DNA of 64,000 nt from Brevundimonas aveniformis DSM 17977 (GTDB lineage: Bacteria > Pseudomonadota > Alphaproteobacteria > Caulobacterales > Caulobacteraceae), in assembly GCF_000428765.1 (NCBI RefSeq), contig NZ_AUAO01000001.1:558001-622000 (forward strand). Direction: 5' to 3'. The notes below the pieces were generated by a model. That model did no database searches. It was not told the DNA's origin and saw only the letters and a list, made by a program, of their open reading frames with translations. Positions 8,841 to 17,417 of the stretch are shown here, one piece after another (position 1 is the first letter of the stretch; each line of letters begins with the position of its first letter). Both the position numbers and the translations under genes were made by a program.

Positions 8841-10529
8841 TCAGGCCGCCGGCAACTCGACCCAGAAGGTCGCGCCGTGGCCTTCGCGGCTGTCGACGCC
8901 GATCCGCCCGCCTTGCAGCTCAACAAGGCGCTTGGCCAGGGCCAGACCAATGCCGTGCCCCTCCACAGTGGAACGCTCCATGCCGAGGCGGTTGAAGGGC
9001 TCGAAAAGTTCAGCCTGTTTGGCCTCGCTCAGACCGGGACCACGATCAGTCACCTCGATACGAACCCAGCCGTCTGCGCGCGAACCAGCCTTGAGGCGAA
9101 CAACCCCGCCGCTGCGTCCATACTTGAGCCCGTTGGAGACGAAGTTGGACAGGACCTGGTTCAGACGCACCGAATCCGCCGTGACCACCTGTCGGGTCGA
9201 CACAGGCTGAATTTCGATACGCATGCCCTGCGATTCCGGGTGCAGGATCGCCGAACGGCGAATGTCTTCAAGCAGGGCCGGAACGTCCACGGGTTTCAGG
9301 TCAACGGAAACCGCGCCGGCCTCGGCGCGCGCGACGTCCAGAAGGTCGTAGGCGAGAGTTTCGATCTGGCGCGCCGTCTTGACCAGCATTTCCGCCATTT
9401 CGACCTGGGTCTCGGTTGTGGTGCCCAGCTTGCCTTCGCGCCACAGCTCGCCAATCCCGATAACGCCGGCGATGGGGCTTTTGATTTCGTGGCTGACGTT
9501 GGCCAGCAGACGCGACTTGCCGTCCGAAGCACGCTCGGCCCGCAACTGCGCCGCCTTGGCCTTGCGGGTCAGGCCGTCGCGTTCTTCCAGAACTGCAACC
9601 ACGATCAGAATCGGGAGATAGCCCACGAGGGCCAGGACCTGAGCCATGACGGCGCGACCCGGACCATCGAACAGGGCCGCATAAGGGCCATGCCCCTGCA
9701 TGCTGCCACCGACGGCAAAGGTGGTAATCAGAATGATGGCCGCGGACATGCCGATAAAGCGAAGACGCACCGCCACCAGCAGGGCCAGAGGAGCCGACAG
9801 CACCCCGACGGGGGCCACCCACGGTGAAAAGATCGAATAGAACAAGAGGCCCACCAGGCTCAACAGAACCGCCGCCTCCAGCGCCCGCGCCGGAGGGCGC
9901 AGCCGCAAGGCTTCTGGTCGGCTAAGGCCCAGGATCAGACCGCCGACCCCGGCAATCGAGAGGGCGTGGCCCAGCCACCATGTCAGAAACGTCGTGGCGA
10001 CATCGGCACCCTGAAGGACGCCCAATCCGGCGGCAGCGAGGACCGCCGAAGGCAGGGGGGCCAGCAGAACCGCCGTCGCCAGGAACCGCATCACCCCGTT
10101 GATGGTGGTCAGGTTGAGGCCGTCGCCGAAACGGCGCGCCAGGCCAACCGCCAGGACGATTTCCAGCATGTTCGCCGCGGTGAACAAGACCGTCTGCTCA
10201 AAGCCGTTGCCGACCAGGATTTCGGCCACCGCGATCGCCATCGTCAGCAGGGCGGCGAAGCAGAGGTCCCAGGTTCGCCCGCGATCCCGCCGGAGCCAGA
10301 CACCAACCGCCAGGCCACCGGCCCCCCACAGGGCTGCGATCAGACCGGCCGAGCGCGCAAACAGAACGGCCAGCACGACGAGCGCGATGACGCCCAGGGC
10401 CGCTGCAATCGGCTCAAACGGCTTGGAGACGAAGAGCGCCGCGCCACCGTCGTCCAGACGCGATCCCAACCGCCATGTGCGGGCGGGGCGGACAGCTCCG
10501 GGGGTGTCGAGCACAGGGCTCACGCTCAT
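8841..10529 (-). CDS. Membrane sensor histidine kinase with MASE1-like sensor
   Basis: A 562-residue histidine kinase. Residues about 40-315 contain eight or more hydrophobic helices of the MASE1 type, with no periplasmic sensor domain of any size, so the signal is probably within the membrane or at its surface. A linker helix (316-340) leads to the phospho-acceptor block NVSHEIKSPIAG with His347. The ATPase domain has the N-box SNFVSNGLKYG, G1 box DRGPGL and G2 box GHGIGLALAK. No response regulator gene lies next to it, so it is an orphan kinase here. Its ligand is unknown. Confidence 0.92.
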   Translation of the reverse strand: MSVSPVLDTPGAVRPARTWRLGSRLDDGGAALFVSKPFEPIAAALGVIALVVLAVLFARSAGLIAALWGAGGLAVGVWLRRDRGRTWDLCFAALLTMAIAVAEILVGNGFEQTVLFTAANMLEIVLAVGLARRFGDGLNLTTINGVMRFLATAVLLAPLPSAVLAAAGLGVLQGADVATTFLTWWLGHALSIAGVGGLILGLSRPEALRLRPPARALEAAVLLSLVGLLFYSIFSPWVAPVGVLSAPLALLVAVRLRFIGMSAAIILITTFAVGGSMQGHGPYAALFDGPGRAVMAQVLALVGYLPILIVVAVLEERDGLTRKAKAAQLRAERASDGKSRLLANVSHEIKSPIAGVIGIGELWREGKLGTTTETQVEMAEMLVKTARQIETLAYDLLDVARAEAGAVSVDLKPVDVPALLEDIRRSAILHPESQGMRIEIQPVSTRQVVTADSVRLNQVLSNFVSNGLKYGRSGGVVRLKAGSRADGWVRIEVTDRGPGLSEAKQAELFEPFNRLGMERSTVEGHGIGLALAKRLVELQGGRIGVDSREGHGATFWVELPAA

Positions 10530-10588
10530 AGGGACGGCCTCGACGCAGACTAGGCGGGCAGCCTAGGGCCAAGCTCCCTAAAATCCCC

Positions 10589-11245
10589 CTAAGACCCGGC
10601 CCGGTCGGCAAGGCCGTTTGCGATGGCGGCATTGATCCGCACGACAGCGACTGCGGGGCCGCCGGGATGATTCCAAACGCCTGATCCGACACATAGAAAA
10701 TCGGCCCCGGCTGCCGCCAGCTCGGCCGCCGTGTCCACCGTGATGCCGCCGATGGCGACACAGGGCACTTCCATCGACTCCTGCCAGATCGACAGGACCT
10801 CCGGTTCGGCGCGGGTGTCGGCGTCCTTAGTGGAACTGGGATAGAAGGCACCGAAGGCCACATAGTCCGCCCCGGCCTCGGCCGCTTCCATAGCCAGATG
10901 GCGGCTGTCGTGACAGGTGACGCCGACGATCAGGTCCGGCCCGACATCGCGGCGCGCGGCCGCATAGGAGCCGTCCGCCTGGCCAATGTGAACGCCGTCC
11001 AGGCCCAGGGGCTTCACCAGATCGGGCCGGTCATTGAGAATGACCGCCACCCCGCGCGCCTGGGCGATCGGCGCGAGGACCGCAGCGACGCGCCGGATCT
11101 CATCATCGTCCGCCGGCTTCAGGCGAATCTGGAGGCTGGCGACGTCGCCCGCATCGAGCGCGGCCTCAAGATCGCGCGCAAAGGCGTCCAGATCCGGGAT
11201 CGTCGGTGGGGTCAGAAGGTAGAGACGGCATTCGGGCGCTGGCAT
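10589..11245 (-). CDS. thiE: Thiamine phosphate synthase
   Basis: A 218-residue TIM-barrel enzyme that joins the pyrimidine and thiazole halves of thiamine. Conserved blocks include LQIRLK (pyrophosphate side), [35 protein letters not shown] and AIGGIT. It is the only thiamine gene in the window; it follows the beta-propeller gene by 31 bases on the same strand, so the two may be co-transcribed although no functional link is obvious. Confidence 0.93.
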   Translation of the reverse strand: MPAPECRLYLLTPPTIPDLDAFARDLEAALDAGDVASLQIRLKPADDDEIRRVAAVLAPIAQARGVAVILNDRPDLVKPLGLDGVHIGQADGSYAAARRDVGPDLIVGVTCHDSRHLAMEAAEAGADYVAFGAFYPSSTKDADTRAEPEVLSIWQESMEVPCVAIGGITVDTAAELAAAGADFLCVGSGVWNHPGGPAVAVVRINAAIANGLADRAGS

Positions 11246-11276
11246 GGGCGGGTGGTGCGCGCGATGGGCCCGGGCG

Positions 11277-13226
11277 TCAATCCTTGGTCGGCAGGCGCGG
11301 CGTCAGATCGACCCGCCGCACCGAATAGATGCGGCCCGAGCGGACCTGGCCTTCGATCAGATCATATCCGAGCAAGGCAAAGATGCGGTTTCCGATGAAG
11401 ATGGGCCGGGCGTCGCCGTACCAGTCGACACAGGAGGCCTGACAGTGATCGTCTTCAGCGTCAGACCAGCTGTACAATTCGCCCAGCTCGGTGAGCTGAT
11501 CGTTCAGGCGGCGCAGGAAGACGACGCTGGCGTCGACGTCGCTGTAGCGGTTGCCGCTCGACTGTTCGAAGACCGGCAGGCCCAGAATTCCGACCTCCCC
11601 ATCCGTCGATCCGGGATCGGGCCGATAGAAGAAGGCATGGCTGCGATATTCGGCCTGACCGGCGTCCTCCAACAGATAGGCCCCTGAGAAGCCCGGCTGG
11701 GCTCGAAGCCCGGCAGGCGTCAGATTGTAGGTTCTGAAGGACAGGCCATCGTCATTCTCGGTCAGGATGAACGCGTCTCGTCCCATGGGCTCGATGCGCA
11801 CGACACTGCCGTCCAGCACATGGGTCTGAACGGCCCCCTGGTCGAGCCAGACGATGTTCAACACGCCCCCGGCGGGCTGCCATTGGTCGTTTCTGACCCC
11901 CGCTCCATAGAAGAGGTGCCGACCGACAAATCGGTTCCTGACACCATTGCCGCTGTTTTCGGGCAAGGGCGGCAGCTGGCGATAGTCCTGCGGACGGGCC
12001 TGGCCTGAGCCATCGCCGAAACGGCTGAGGTCCAGGGTCAACAGGGCCGCGCTGCCGTCAACGAACCAAGGATTCCACATGGCATCGCCGTGGCCGTTGC
12101 TGAACACCAGCGCATACAGCCGATTGTTGTCAGCATCCTCCTCCAGCGAGAACTGGTCGGCGGGGGCACCGTGGACTTGCAGGGCGCGCGGACGACCTTC
12201 GTTGAACGGCAGGCGATAGACGACGGATTCCGGCAAGCCACGGTCCGTGCTTTGCCGCCAACCGGTCAGCCAGAGATAGCCTGCTCCCGCCGAGGCATAG
12301 AAGGTCCGAGCCTCGGGCCCGATCACCGCCGTCGAGCGACAGATCAGTTCCGGCGCGGTCAGTTCGCATCGGGTCAGGGCGTGGATCGCCTCCGGCTCCC
12401 CCAGGCTTTCCGGGGCTCGATAGATATCCCGCGCCGTGACCAGCGGGCGCTCGTCCTCGGCCTGATCCTTGCCGGCCCAGCGCGACAGGGTCGGAATATC
12501 GGCCAGCGGGTCCCGGCGACGGACATAGGCGGGCGTGTAGAGGATCAGATCGTCACCCAGCAGCCGCGAGGCGTAGTTGGTCGAAGAGTAGTAGTCGTCG
12601 GTGGCGATGTGGTGGCTATCGACAAAGGTGATCCGGCCTTCGGCATTCAGCCGGAAGCGGTTGATCTGGGTGCCTGTAACCGCGCCGTCATAGAGATAGC
12701 CGATCACCACCACCCAATCGCCCGACACGAGCATCTCGTCGTACCAGGAGCCCCGATCGACCGGAAAGCCCGGCGGATAGGCATTGGCATGGTCGACCGC
12801 CCGCAGGCCTCCCTCGGAGATGTCGGCCGTAAACAGGCGGCCTCGCCTCAGCAGGATCAGGGTGTTGCCGCGCAGCTTGACGATATCGCCCTCGTCAACA
12901 CCGAGCTCCTGGTTGTTGGTGATGGAGGCTTCGCCCGTGCTGTCGGCCGCCGTCGTCACGGCGGTCACAGGAGAGGTCGAGGCGAACTGGGGGGCCGAAA
13001 TTCGGGAACCGGTCACCACGATTTCACGGACGTCCTCATCGGGGCCGAGGCACATAGCCGGATCGGGGTCGTCGCAGGGGGGTGGATTCTGTTGGGCCTG
13101 ATCAGCCAGCCAGGTCTTGAGCTCATCCTCGGACTGAAACGCCTGCAAACCGGTGCTCTGGGCCAGAACCGGGCTTGCCAGGCCCAAACCCACCGCCAAA
13201 CCAAGGCCCAGAAGAAATGTCCGCAT
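11277..13226 (-). CDS. Secreted beta-propeller domain protein (PF09826-like)
   Basis: A 649-residue exported protein. I placed the start at 13226 because GGAGGGGG lies just upstream and the N-terminus [23 protein letters not shown] is a clear signal peptide ending in VLAQ; the frame is open much further upstream but without a plausible start. The block [24 protein letters not shown] is diagnostic of the family of secreted beta-propellers distantly related to WD40, usually written GVDEADIVK. Function is unknown in this family; a surface or periplasmic binding role is plausible. A DxDxD-like acidic stretch ([15 protein letters not shown]) follows the signal. Confidence 0.85.
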   Translation of the reverse strand: MRTFLLGLGLAVGLGLASPVLAQSTGLQAFQSEDELKTWLADQAQQNPPPCDDPDPAMCLGPDEDVREIVVTGSRISAPQFASTSPVTAVTTAADSTGEASITNNQELGVDEGDIVKLRGNTLILLRRGRLFTADISEGGLRAVDHANAYPPGFPVDRGSWYDEMLVSGDWVVVIGYLYDGAVTGTQINRFRLNAEGRITFVDSHHIATDDYYSSTNYASRLLGDDLILYTPAYVRRRDPLADIPTLSRWAGKDQAEDERPLVTARDIYRAPESLGEPEAIHALTRCELTAPELICRSTAVIGPEARTFYASAGAGYLWLTGWRQSTDRGLPESVVYRLPFNEGRPRALQVHGAPADQFSLEEDADNNRLYALVFSNGHGDAMWNPWFVDGSAALLTLDLSRFGDGSGQARPQDYRQLPPLPENSGNGVRNRFVGRHLFYGAGVRNDQWQPAGGVLNIVWLDQGAVQTHVLDGSVVRIEPMGRDAFILTENDDGLSFRTYNLTPAGLRAQPGFSGAYLLEDAGQAEYRSHAFFYRPDPGSTDGEVGILGLPVFEQSSGNRYSDVDASVVFLRRLNDQLTELGELYSWSDAEDDHCQASCVDWYGDARPIFIGNRIFALLGYDLIEGQVRSGRIYSVRRVDLTPRLPTKD

Positions 13227-13357
13227 CGCCCCCTCCACGTCCGGCGCATTGGGCCGGGTGAATGCGGCGGGGACGGGCGCGGAATGCGGCAGAAATCGGG
13301 TCATGCGACCCGCTTGCGAACGCCTTGCAATCGAGCGGTCGCGCATGATATGTAGAG

Positions 13358-13374
13358 TCATTCGCAACCATTCG
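13358..13374 (+). promoter_or_regulatory. TCATTCGCAA element upstream of bfd
   Basis: The decamer TCATTCGCAA (13358-13367), followed by CCATTCGG, sits 19 bases ahead of the bfd start. The identical decamer recurs upstream of bfr at 13594-13603. Its reverse, TTGCGAATGA, resembles half of a Fur-type operator, which fits iron control of both genes. Confidence 0.35.
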
Positions 13375-13385
13375 GGCCGCGTTCC

Positions 13386-13571
13386 TTGTACGTCTGTAAC
13401 TGCAACGGCATTCGCGAACGTGAGGTCCGCGCCGCTATTGAGGCGGGGGCCGGCAAGCCGCGTGAGATTTTCGCGGCGCACCAGTGCCAGGTTCAATGCG
13501 CCAAATGCGTCTGTGAAATGCGCGAGATGATCCAGGACAGCCGCGCCCTCTACGCCATCGCCGCCGAATAG
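13386..13571 (+). CDS. bfd: Bacterioferritin-associated ferredoxin
   Basis: A 61-residue [2Fe-2S] protein that donates electrons to bacterioferritin so that stored ferric iron is reduced and released. The four cluster ligands known from the family are at C4, C6, C38 and C41 (YVCNCNG and QCAKC); two additional cysteines, C34 and C43, are unusual. The start is TTG, which is supported by exact agreement of the N-terminus with the family. bfr lies 142 bases downstream on the same strand. Confidence 0.9.
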   Translation: MYVCNCNGIREREVRAAIEAGAGKPREIFAAHQCQVQCAKCVCEMREMIQDSRALYAIAAE

Positions 13572-13587
13572 GCTTCGCTCGTCAGAG

Positions 13588-13631
13588 CAAAAATCATTCG
13601 CAATATCAATGCGATGAGAAACACTCTCATC
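13588..13631 (+). promoter_or_regulatory. Candidate iron-responsive operator region upstream of bfr
   Basis: This stretch holds a second TCATTCGCAA (13594-13603), and a 19-base dyad GATGAG-AAACACT-CTCATC (13613-13631) with the same length and outer bases as a Fur box, although only about half of the positions match the enterobacterial consensus. Both lie within about 120 bases of the bfr start. Confidence 0.35.
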
Positions 13632-13713
13632 TGAGCCAAAGCCGTTTGCGCGTGTTAAAAGGCGTGACGGTGCCGATAGATTCGTGCACCGCGGCCGACA
13701 GGAGGGCCGGGAC

Positions 13714-14214
13714 ATGAAGGGCGATCCCCAGATCATCAAACTGCTCAATGCCGTGCTCACCAACGAGCTGACGGCGGTGAACCAGTATTTCCTGCACGCG
13801 CGGATGTTCGAAAGCTGGGGCCTGACGCACCTGGGCAAGATCGTCTATGAGGAATCGATCGGCGAGATGAAACACGCCGACAAGCTGATCAAGCGCATCC
13901 TCTTCCTTGAAGGCCTGCCCAACATGCAGGACCTGCACAAGCTCAAGGTCGGCGAGACGGTGCCGGAGTGTATGCAGGCAGACCTCAACGTCGAAATCTC
14001 CGGCCGTGCCGACCAGATCGAAGGCATCAAGCTGTGTGAAGCCACCGGCGATTTCGTCAGCCGCCAGATCCTGGCCGAGATCCTGTCCGACACCGAGGAG
14101 CATATCGACTTCCTCGAAAACCAGATCGGTCTGATCAAGCTGATGGGCGAGCAGAACTATATTCAGTCGGCCATGCAGACGATCGAGCCGGACGGGGCGG
14201 CAACAGGGGGCTAA
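13714..14214 (+). CDS. bfr: Bacterioferritin
   Basis: A 166-residue haem-containing ferritin that forms a 24-mer iron store. The ferroxidase ligands Glu18, Glu51 and His54 and the haem ligand Met52 are at the standard positions (TNELTAVNQYF and EESIGEMKHADK). Further ligands lie in EIL-SDTEEHIDFLE near the C-terminus. The ATG at 13714 has GGAGGG eight bases upstream; an in-frame ATG at 13684 lacks one. It pairs with bfd upstream. Confidence 0.96.
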   Translation: MKGDPQIIKLLNAVLTNELTAVNQYFLHARMFESWGLTHLGKIVYEESIGEMKHADKLIKRILFLEGLPNMQDLHKLKVGETVPECMQADLNVEISGRADQIEGIKLCEATGDFVSRQILAEILSDTEEHIDFLENQIGLIKLMGEQNYIQSAMQTIEPDGAATGG

Positions 14215-14265
14215 GTCCCCCACGTCTCGCTTGACCATCCAGGCCCCAGGCCCGAAGGCTTGGGC

Positions 14266-15090
14266 GTGACAGATACCCCGATCCTCGTGCTCGGCGCGAC
14301 CAGTCTGGTCGGCCGGTTCGTCCTGCCCCGGCTGAGAGCGGCGGGGATCGTCCACACGCCGGTGTCACGACGGCAAGAGGCGGGCTGGCTACAGGCCGAT
14401 GTGAAGACGCCGGAGGGCCGCGCCGCCCTGCCTGTCGCACCCACAGTCCTGTCTCTGTCACCGATCTGGCTGTTGCCGGAGGTCATGGCGGCCTTGCAGA
14501 CCAACGGCATGCGGCGGCTGATCGCCTTCTCCTCGACCAGCATCGTGACCAAGGCGGGCTCCGCCAGCGCCTATGAGCAGGGCGTAGTCACTGATCTGGC
14601 CCGCGGCGAGACGGCGGTACACGACAGTGGCATTGACTGGACGATCCTCAGGCCGACGATGATCTACGCCGAAGGACACGACGGCAACGTCAGCCGGCTC
14701 GCCACCATCGCGCGACGGCTCCGCGTCCTGCCGATCTCGGGACGGGGCGAGGGTCGACGTCAACCCGTCCATGCCGACGATCTGGCCGACGCCGCTGTGG
14801 CCGCCCTGACGACATCTGCGTCGGTCGGCAAGACCTATGCCCTGCCCGGCGGCGAAACCCTGACCTACCGCCAGATGTGCGCGCGTATTTTCGAAGGGCT
14901 GGACCGACCCGTGCGCATCGTCAGCCTGCCACCGCTGATCTGGAAAGCCGGCCTGTTCCTCGCTTCGCCGCTCCTGCCCGACGCGACAGCGCAAATGGGC
15001 GAACGGATGGATCGGGATCTGGTCTTCGACGGCACCGACGCCCGCACCGATCTCGGCTGGTCGCCACGGGATTTCCGCCCGCGCTTCTAG
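14266..15090 (+). CDS. NAD(P)-dependent epimerase/dehydratase family (extended or atypical SDR)
   Basis: About 274 residues with an N-terminal Rossmann motif (VLGATSLVGRFV, GxxxxxG form). The centre has AFSSTSI and a PTMIYAEG block typical of atypical SDRs, in which the usual YxxxK is degenerate. Later there is PVHADDLADA and a C-terminal hydrophobic helix. Such proteins act on nucleotide sugars or as NAD(P)-binding chaperones; the substrate is not predictable. GTG at 14266 is preferred over TTG at 14260 because GAAGG lies seven bases before it. It shares a CTAG with the convergent YkgJ gene. Confidence 0.75.
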   Translation: MTDTPILVLGATSLVGRFVLPRLRAAGIVHTPVSRRQEAGWLQADVKTPEGRAALPVAPTVLSLSPIWLLPEVMAALQTNGMRRLIAFSSTSIVTKAGSASAYEQGVVTDLARGETAVHDSGIDWTILRPTMIYAEGHDGNVSRLATIARRLRVLPISGRGEGRRQPVHADDLADAAVAALTTSASVGKTYALPGGETLTYRQMCARIFEGLDRPVRIVSLPPLIWKAGLFLASPLLPDATAQMGERMDRDLVFDGTDARTDLGWSPRDFRPRF

Positions 15091-15506
15091 GTCCGCCGCG
15101 CCTTGACCGACTGGTCCGGCGTGCCGAGCCGCAAGCCCTTGTCCGCCACCAGCACCACGACCTCGGTGCCCGCCGCCGCCCAGCCGCGCAGGGTCTGCTC
15201 GAACGGGGCCTTCTTCCAGGCCTGGGGCGTGGACGGGTCGACCTCGACGATGATCCGGCCCTCGTCCTGATGCAGCAGAAAACCGGCCCGGTCCGGTCGC
15301 CAGTCATCCGGCAACGACGGCGTCAGCAGCCAGCCGCAGTTGAACCCCCGGCATTCGGCGGGCCGGTCCGCATAGACGTCGCAACCGCTACGCCGGCGAA
15401 AATGCACGCACCATTTGCGCGGCGGCTTGTTGAGAGAGGGGGCGGACAACAGCTTGCAGCACATGCCGCACTCGCCACACCCTCGCGCTTCGGCGGGGTC
15501 GGCCAC
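15087..15506 (-). CDS. YkgJ-family cysteine-cluster protein
   Basis: A 139-residue protein with the cysteine pattern GCGECGMCCKLL near the N-terminus and further cysteines at WCVHF, GCDVYADRPAECRGFNCGW. These are thought to bind zinc or an iron-sulphur cluster in this family. The GTG start follows the apaG stop without any spacer (TAGGTG), so translation is likely to be coupled. It is the last gene of kdsB-apaG-ykgJ. Confidence 0.85.
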   Translation of the reverse strand: MADPAEARGCGECGMCCKLLSAPSLNKPPRKWCVHFRRRSGCDVYADRPAECRGFNCGWLLTPSLPDDWRPDRAGFLLHQDEGRIIVEVDPSTPQAWKKAPFEQTLRGWAAAGTEVVVLVADKGLRLGTPDQSVKARRT

Positions 15507-15902
15507 CTAGTTCAGGGCTCCGGGACGATCACTGTCCAGCGAAAAGGCCGGGATTTTGACCGCCAGGACCTCTCCATTGGCATCGACCATGCCATAGCTG
15601 CCGACCATAACCCCCGACGAGGTGTTCAACGGACAGCCCGATGTATAGCTGTGGGTCTGGCCGGGCCGGATCACCGGCTGCTCGCCGATGACACCGGGCC
15701 CCTTGACCTCATCCACGCGACCGAGCGCATCGGTAATGATCCAGTGGCGGGTCAGAAGTTGAATCTCTTCTTCGCGCTGGTTCTCGATTTCGACCGCATA
15801 GGCCCAGACCCACCGCCCCTGGGATGGGTCAGACTGCTGAGACAGGAAGGTCGGCGTCACCCGCACGACCACGCCCTGTGTTTCGGCCTGATAGCCTCTC
15901 AT
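15507..15902 (-). CDS. apaG: ApaG family protein (Co2+/Mg2+ efflux-associated)
   Basis: A 131-residue fibronectin-III-like fold protein. Typical ApaG text includes YAVEIENQREEEIQLLTRHWII, then GEQPVIRPGQTHSYTSGCPL and GSYGMVDANGE. Its biochemical role is unsettled; it has been linked to cobalt and magnesium resistance and to pyrophosphate binding. The ATG overlaps the kdsB stop by four bases (ATGA), so the start is decided by this coupling; a longer frame to 16262 is only the shadow of kdsB. Confidence 0.93.
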   Translation of the reverse strand: MRGYQAETQGVVVRVTPTFLSQQSDPSQGRWVWAYAVEIENQREEEIQLLTRHWIITDALGRVDEVKGPGVIGEQPVIRPGQTHSYTSGCPLNTSSGVMVGSYGMVDANGEVLAVKIPAFSLDSDRPGALN

Positions 15903-16678
15903 TGGCCCGCCCTTGCCCTGGCAGCTTCCAGATCTTCGGGATTGTCCACCGAAATCGGGGCCTCGTCGACCACCGAGGCCCAGATCGAAAGACCAAGCTC
16001 CAGCGCCCGAAGCTGTTCCAGCTTCTCGCGGCGCTCCAGCGGAGACGGCGGGGCGGCGCAGAACCGCTCCAGAGCCGCCCGGCGATAGCCATAGATGCCG
16101 ATATGACGCCAGACCGGCCCGTCGCCGTACAGGGTCGAGCGCGTAAAATAGAGGGCCCTGCCTCGATCGGCTGCCGTCAACGTCAGGATGGCCTTGACCA
16201 CATCCGGGTTGGATCTGTCCGCTGTCGAGGCTTCGGTGGCGACCGCCGTTCCGATGTCGCAAGCCGGTTCTTCGGCCATCAGACGCGCGACCGCCCCGAC
16301 GGTCGCCGGGTCCACAAACGGCATGTCGCCCTGAAGATTGATCACCGAATCAAACCGTCCAACTGGATCGACCTCGTCCAGGGCTGCACGCACGCGATCA
16401 GAGCCGGACGGCAAGGCTGGATCGGTCAAGATGGCTTCGCCGCCCATCGCCCGAACAACGTCGACGATTTCGGGATCTCCGGCGGCAACGACGACCGGTC
16501 CGATGTCGGCTGCTTCGGCCTGGCGCTGGGCCCGCACGATCATCGGAATGCCGCCGATATCGGCCAGCGGCTTACCCGGCAATCGTTGTGCCGCCATGCG
16601 GGCGGGAAGGATGACAATGGCGGAAGACACGCCTTTCGACTCCAGTTTCGACGCCGGGCTGGTTGCGCCCTTGGCCAT
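15899..16678 (-). CDS. kdsB: 3-deoxy-manno-octulosonate cytidylyltransferase
   Basis: A 259-residue enzyme that makes CMP-KDO for the inner core of lipopolysaccharide. The nucleotidyltransferase motif PARMAAQRLPGKPLADIGG is at about 25-43, followed by SGSDRVRAAL, INLQGDMPFVDP, the block HIGIYGYRRAAL and the closing ISVDNPEDLEAAR. First gene of a three-gene overlapping set with apaG and ykgJ, divergent from the cytochrome gene at 16731. Confidence 0.95.
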   Translation of the reverse strand: MAKGATSPASKLESKGVSSAIVILPARMAAQRLPGKPLADIGGIPMIVRAQRQAEAADIGPVVVAAGDPEIVDVVRAMGGEAILTDPALPSGSDRVRAALDEVDPVGRFDSVINLQGDMPFVDPATVGAVARLMAEEPACDIGTAVATEASTADRSNPDVVKAILTLTAADRGRALYFTRSTLYGDGPVWRHIGIYGYRRAALERFCAAPPSPLERREKLEQLRALELGLSIWASVVDEAPISVDNPEDLEAARARAGQ

Positions 16679-16730
16679 ACGGTGTAAGAGAGCCGACGCA
16701 ACCAGAGCAAGGGCAAGGCGGCTTCAAGGC

Positions 16731-17417
16731 ATGAGCGGCGACCTCCAGTTCAACAAGATCGCGGGCGCAGGCTTGGCGACGGTCTTCACGATTCTCGTCG
16801 TCAACACCATTGCGGACGGGGTCTATCACCAGGAAGCCCCTGAAAAGATGGGTTATCATGTTGAGGTCGCCGAGGCCGGCGGCGGGGCCGCCGAGGCCGA
16901 GTTGCCGCCGGATTGGGGCACGGTACTGCCGGCGGCTGATCTGGCTGCGGGCGAGCAGGCCTTTGCGCGCTGTGCAACCTGTCACACCATCAATCAGGGC
17001 GGTGCCAACGGCACTGGCCCGAATCTGTTCGGAATCGTCGGTAACCGCGTTACCCACGCGGCCGGCTTCAGCTATTCGGCGGCCATGCAGGCCCACGCCG
17101 CTGAGGCTCCAACGTGGGGCTATGACGAGTTGGATCAGTTCATCACCAACCCGGGCCGCTATGTTTCCGGCACCGCGATGACCTTTGGCGGGCTTCGCAA
17201 CACCGAAGAGCGAATCAATCTGATCGCCTACCTGCGCAGCCAGGGTTCGACCAACTATCCGATCCCCGCACCCGATCCGGCCCGCCAACCTGGTGCCGCG
17301 GCTGCGGCTGAGGGCGACGCGGCCGTGGCTGAGGCCGCAGCCGGTGACGACACCACGGCCGCTGATCCGGCTGCCGTCTCGGACGTGCAGGCGACCGAGC
17401 CCGGCGCGACCAACTGA
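16731..17417 (+). CDS. Membrane-anchored cytochrome c (CycM/c552 type)
   Basis: A 228-residue protein with an uncleaved N-terminal anchor at about 10-30 and one class I haem c domain. The haem site CATCH is at 81-85 and the distal ligand is Met150 in SGTAMTF. The family carries electrons between the bc1 complex and cytochrome oxidase. After the haem domain (about 175) comes an alanine- and acid-rich tail of roughly 50 residues, likely disordered. The next gene overlaps it by four bases. Confidence 0.92.
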   Translation: MSGDLQFNKIAGAGLATVFTILVVNTIADGVYHQEAPEKMGYHVEVAEAGGGAAEAELPPDWGTVLPAADLAAGEQAFARCATCHTINQGGANGTGPNLFGIVGNRVTHAAGFSYSAAMQAHAAEAPTWGYDELDQFITNPGRYVSGTAMTFGGLRNTEERINLIAYLRSQGSTNYPIPAPDPARQPGAAAAAEGDAAVAEAAAGDDTTAADPAAVSDVQATEPGATN

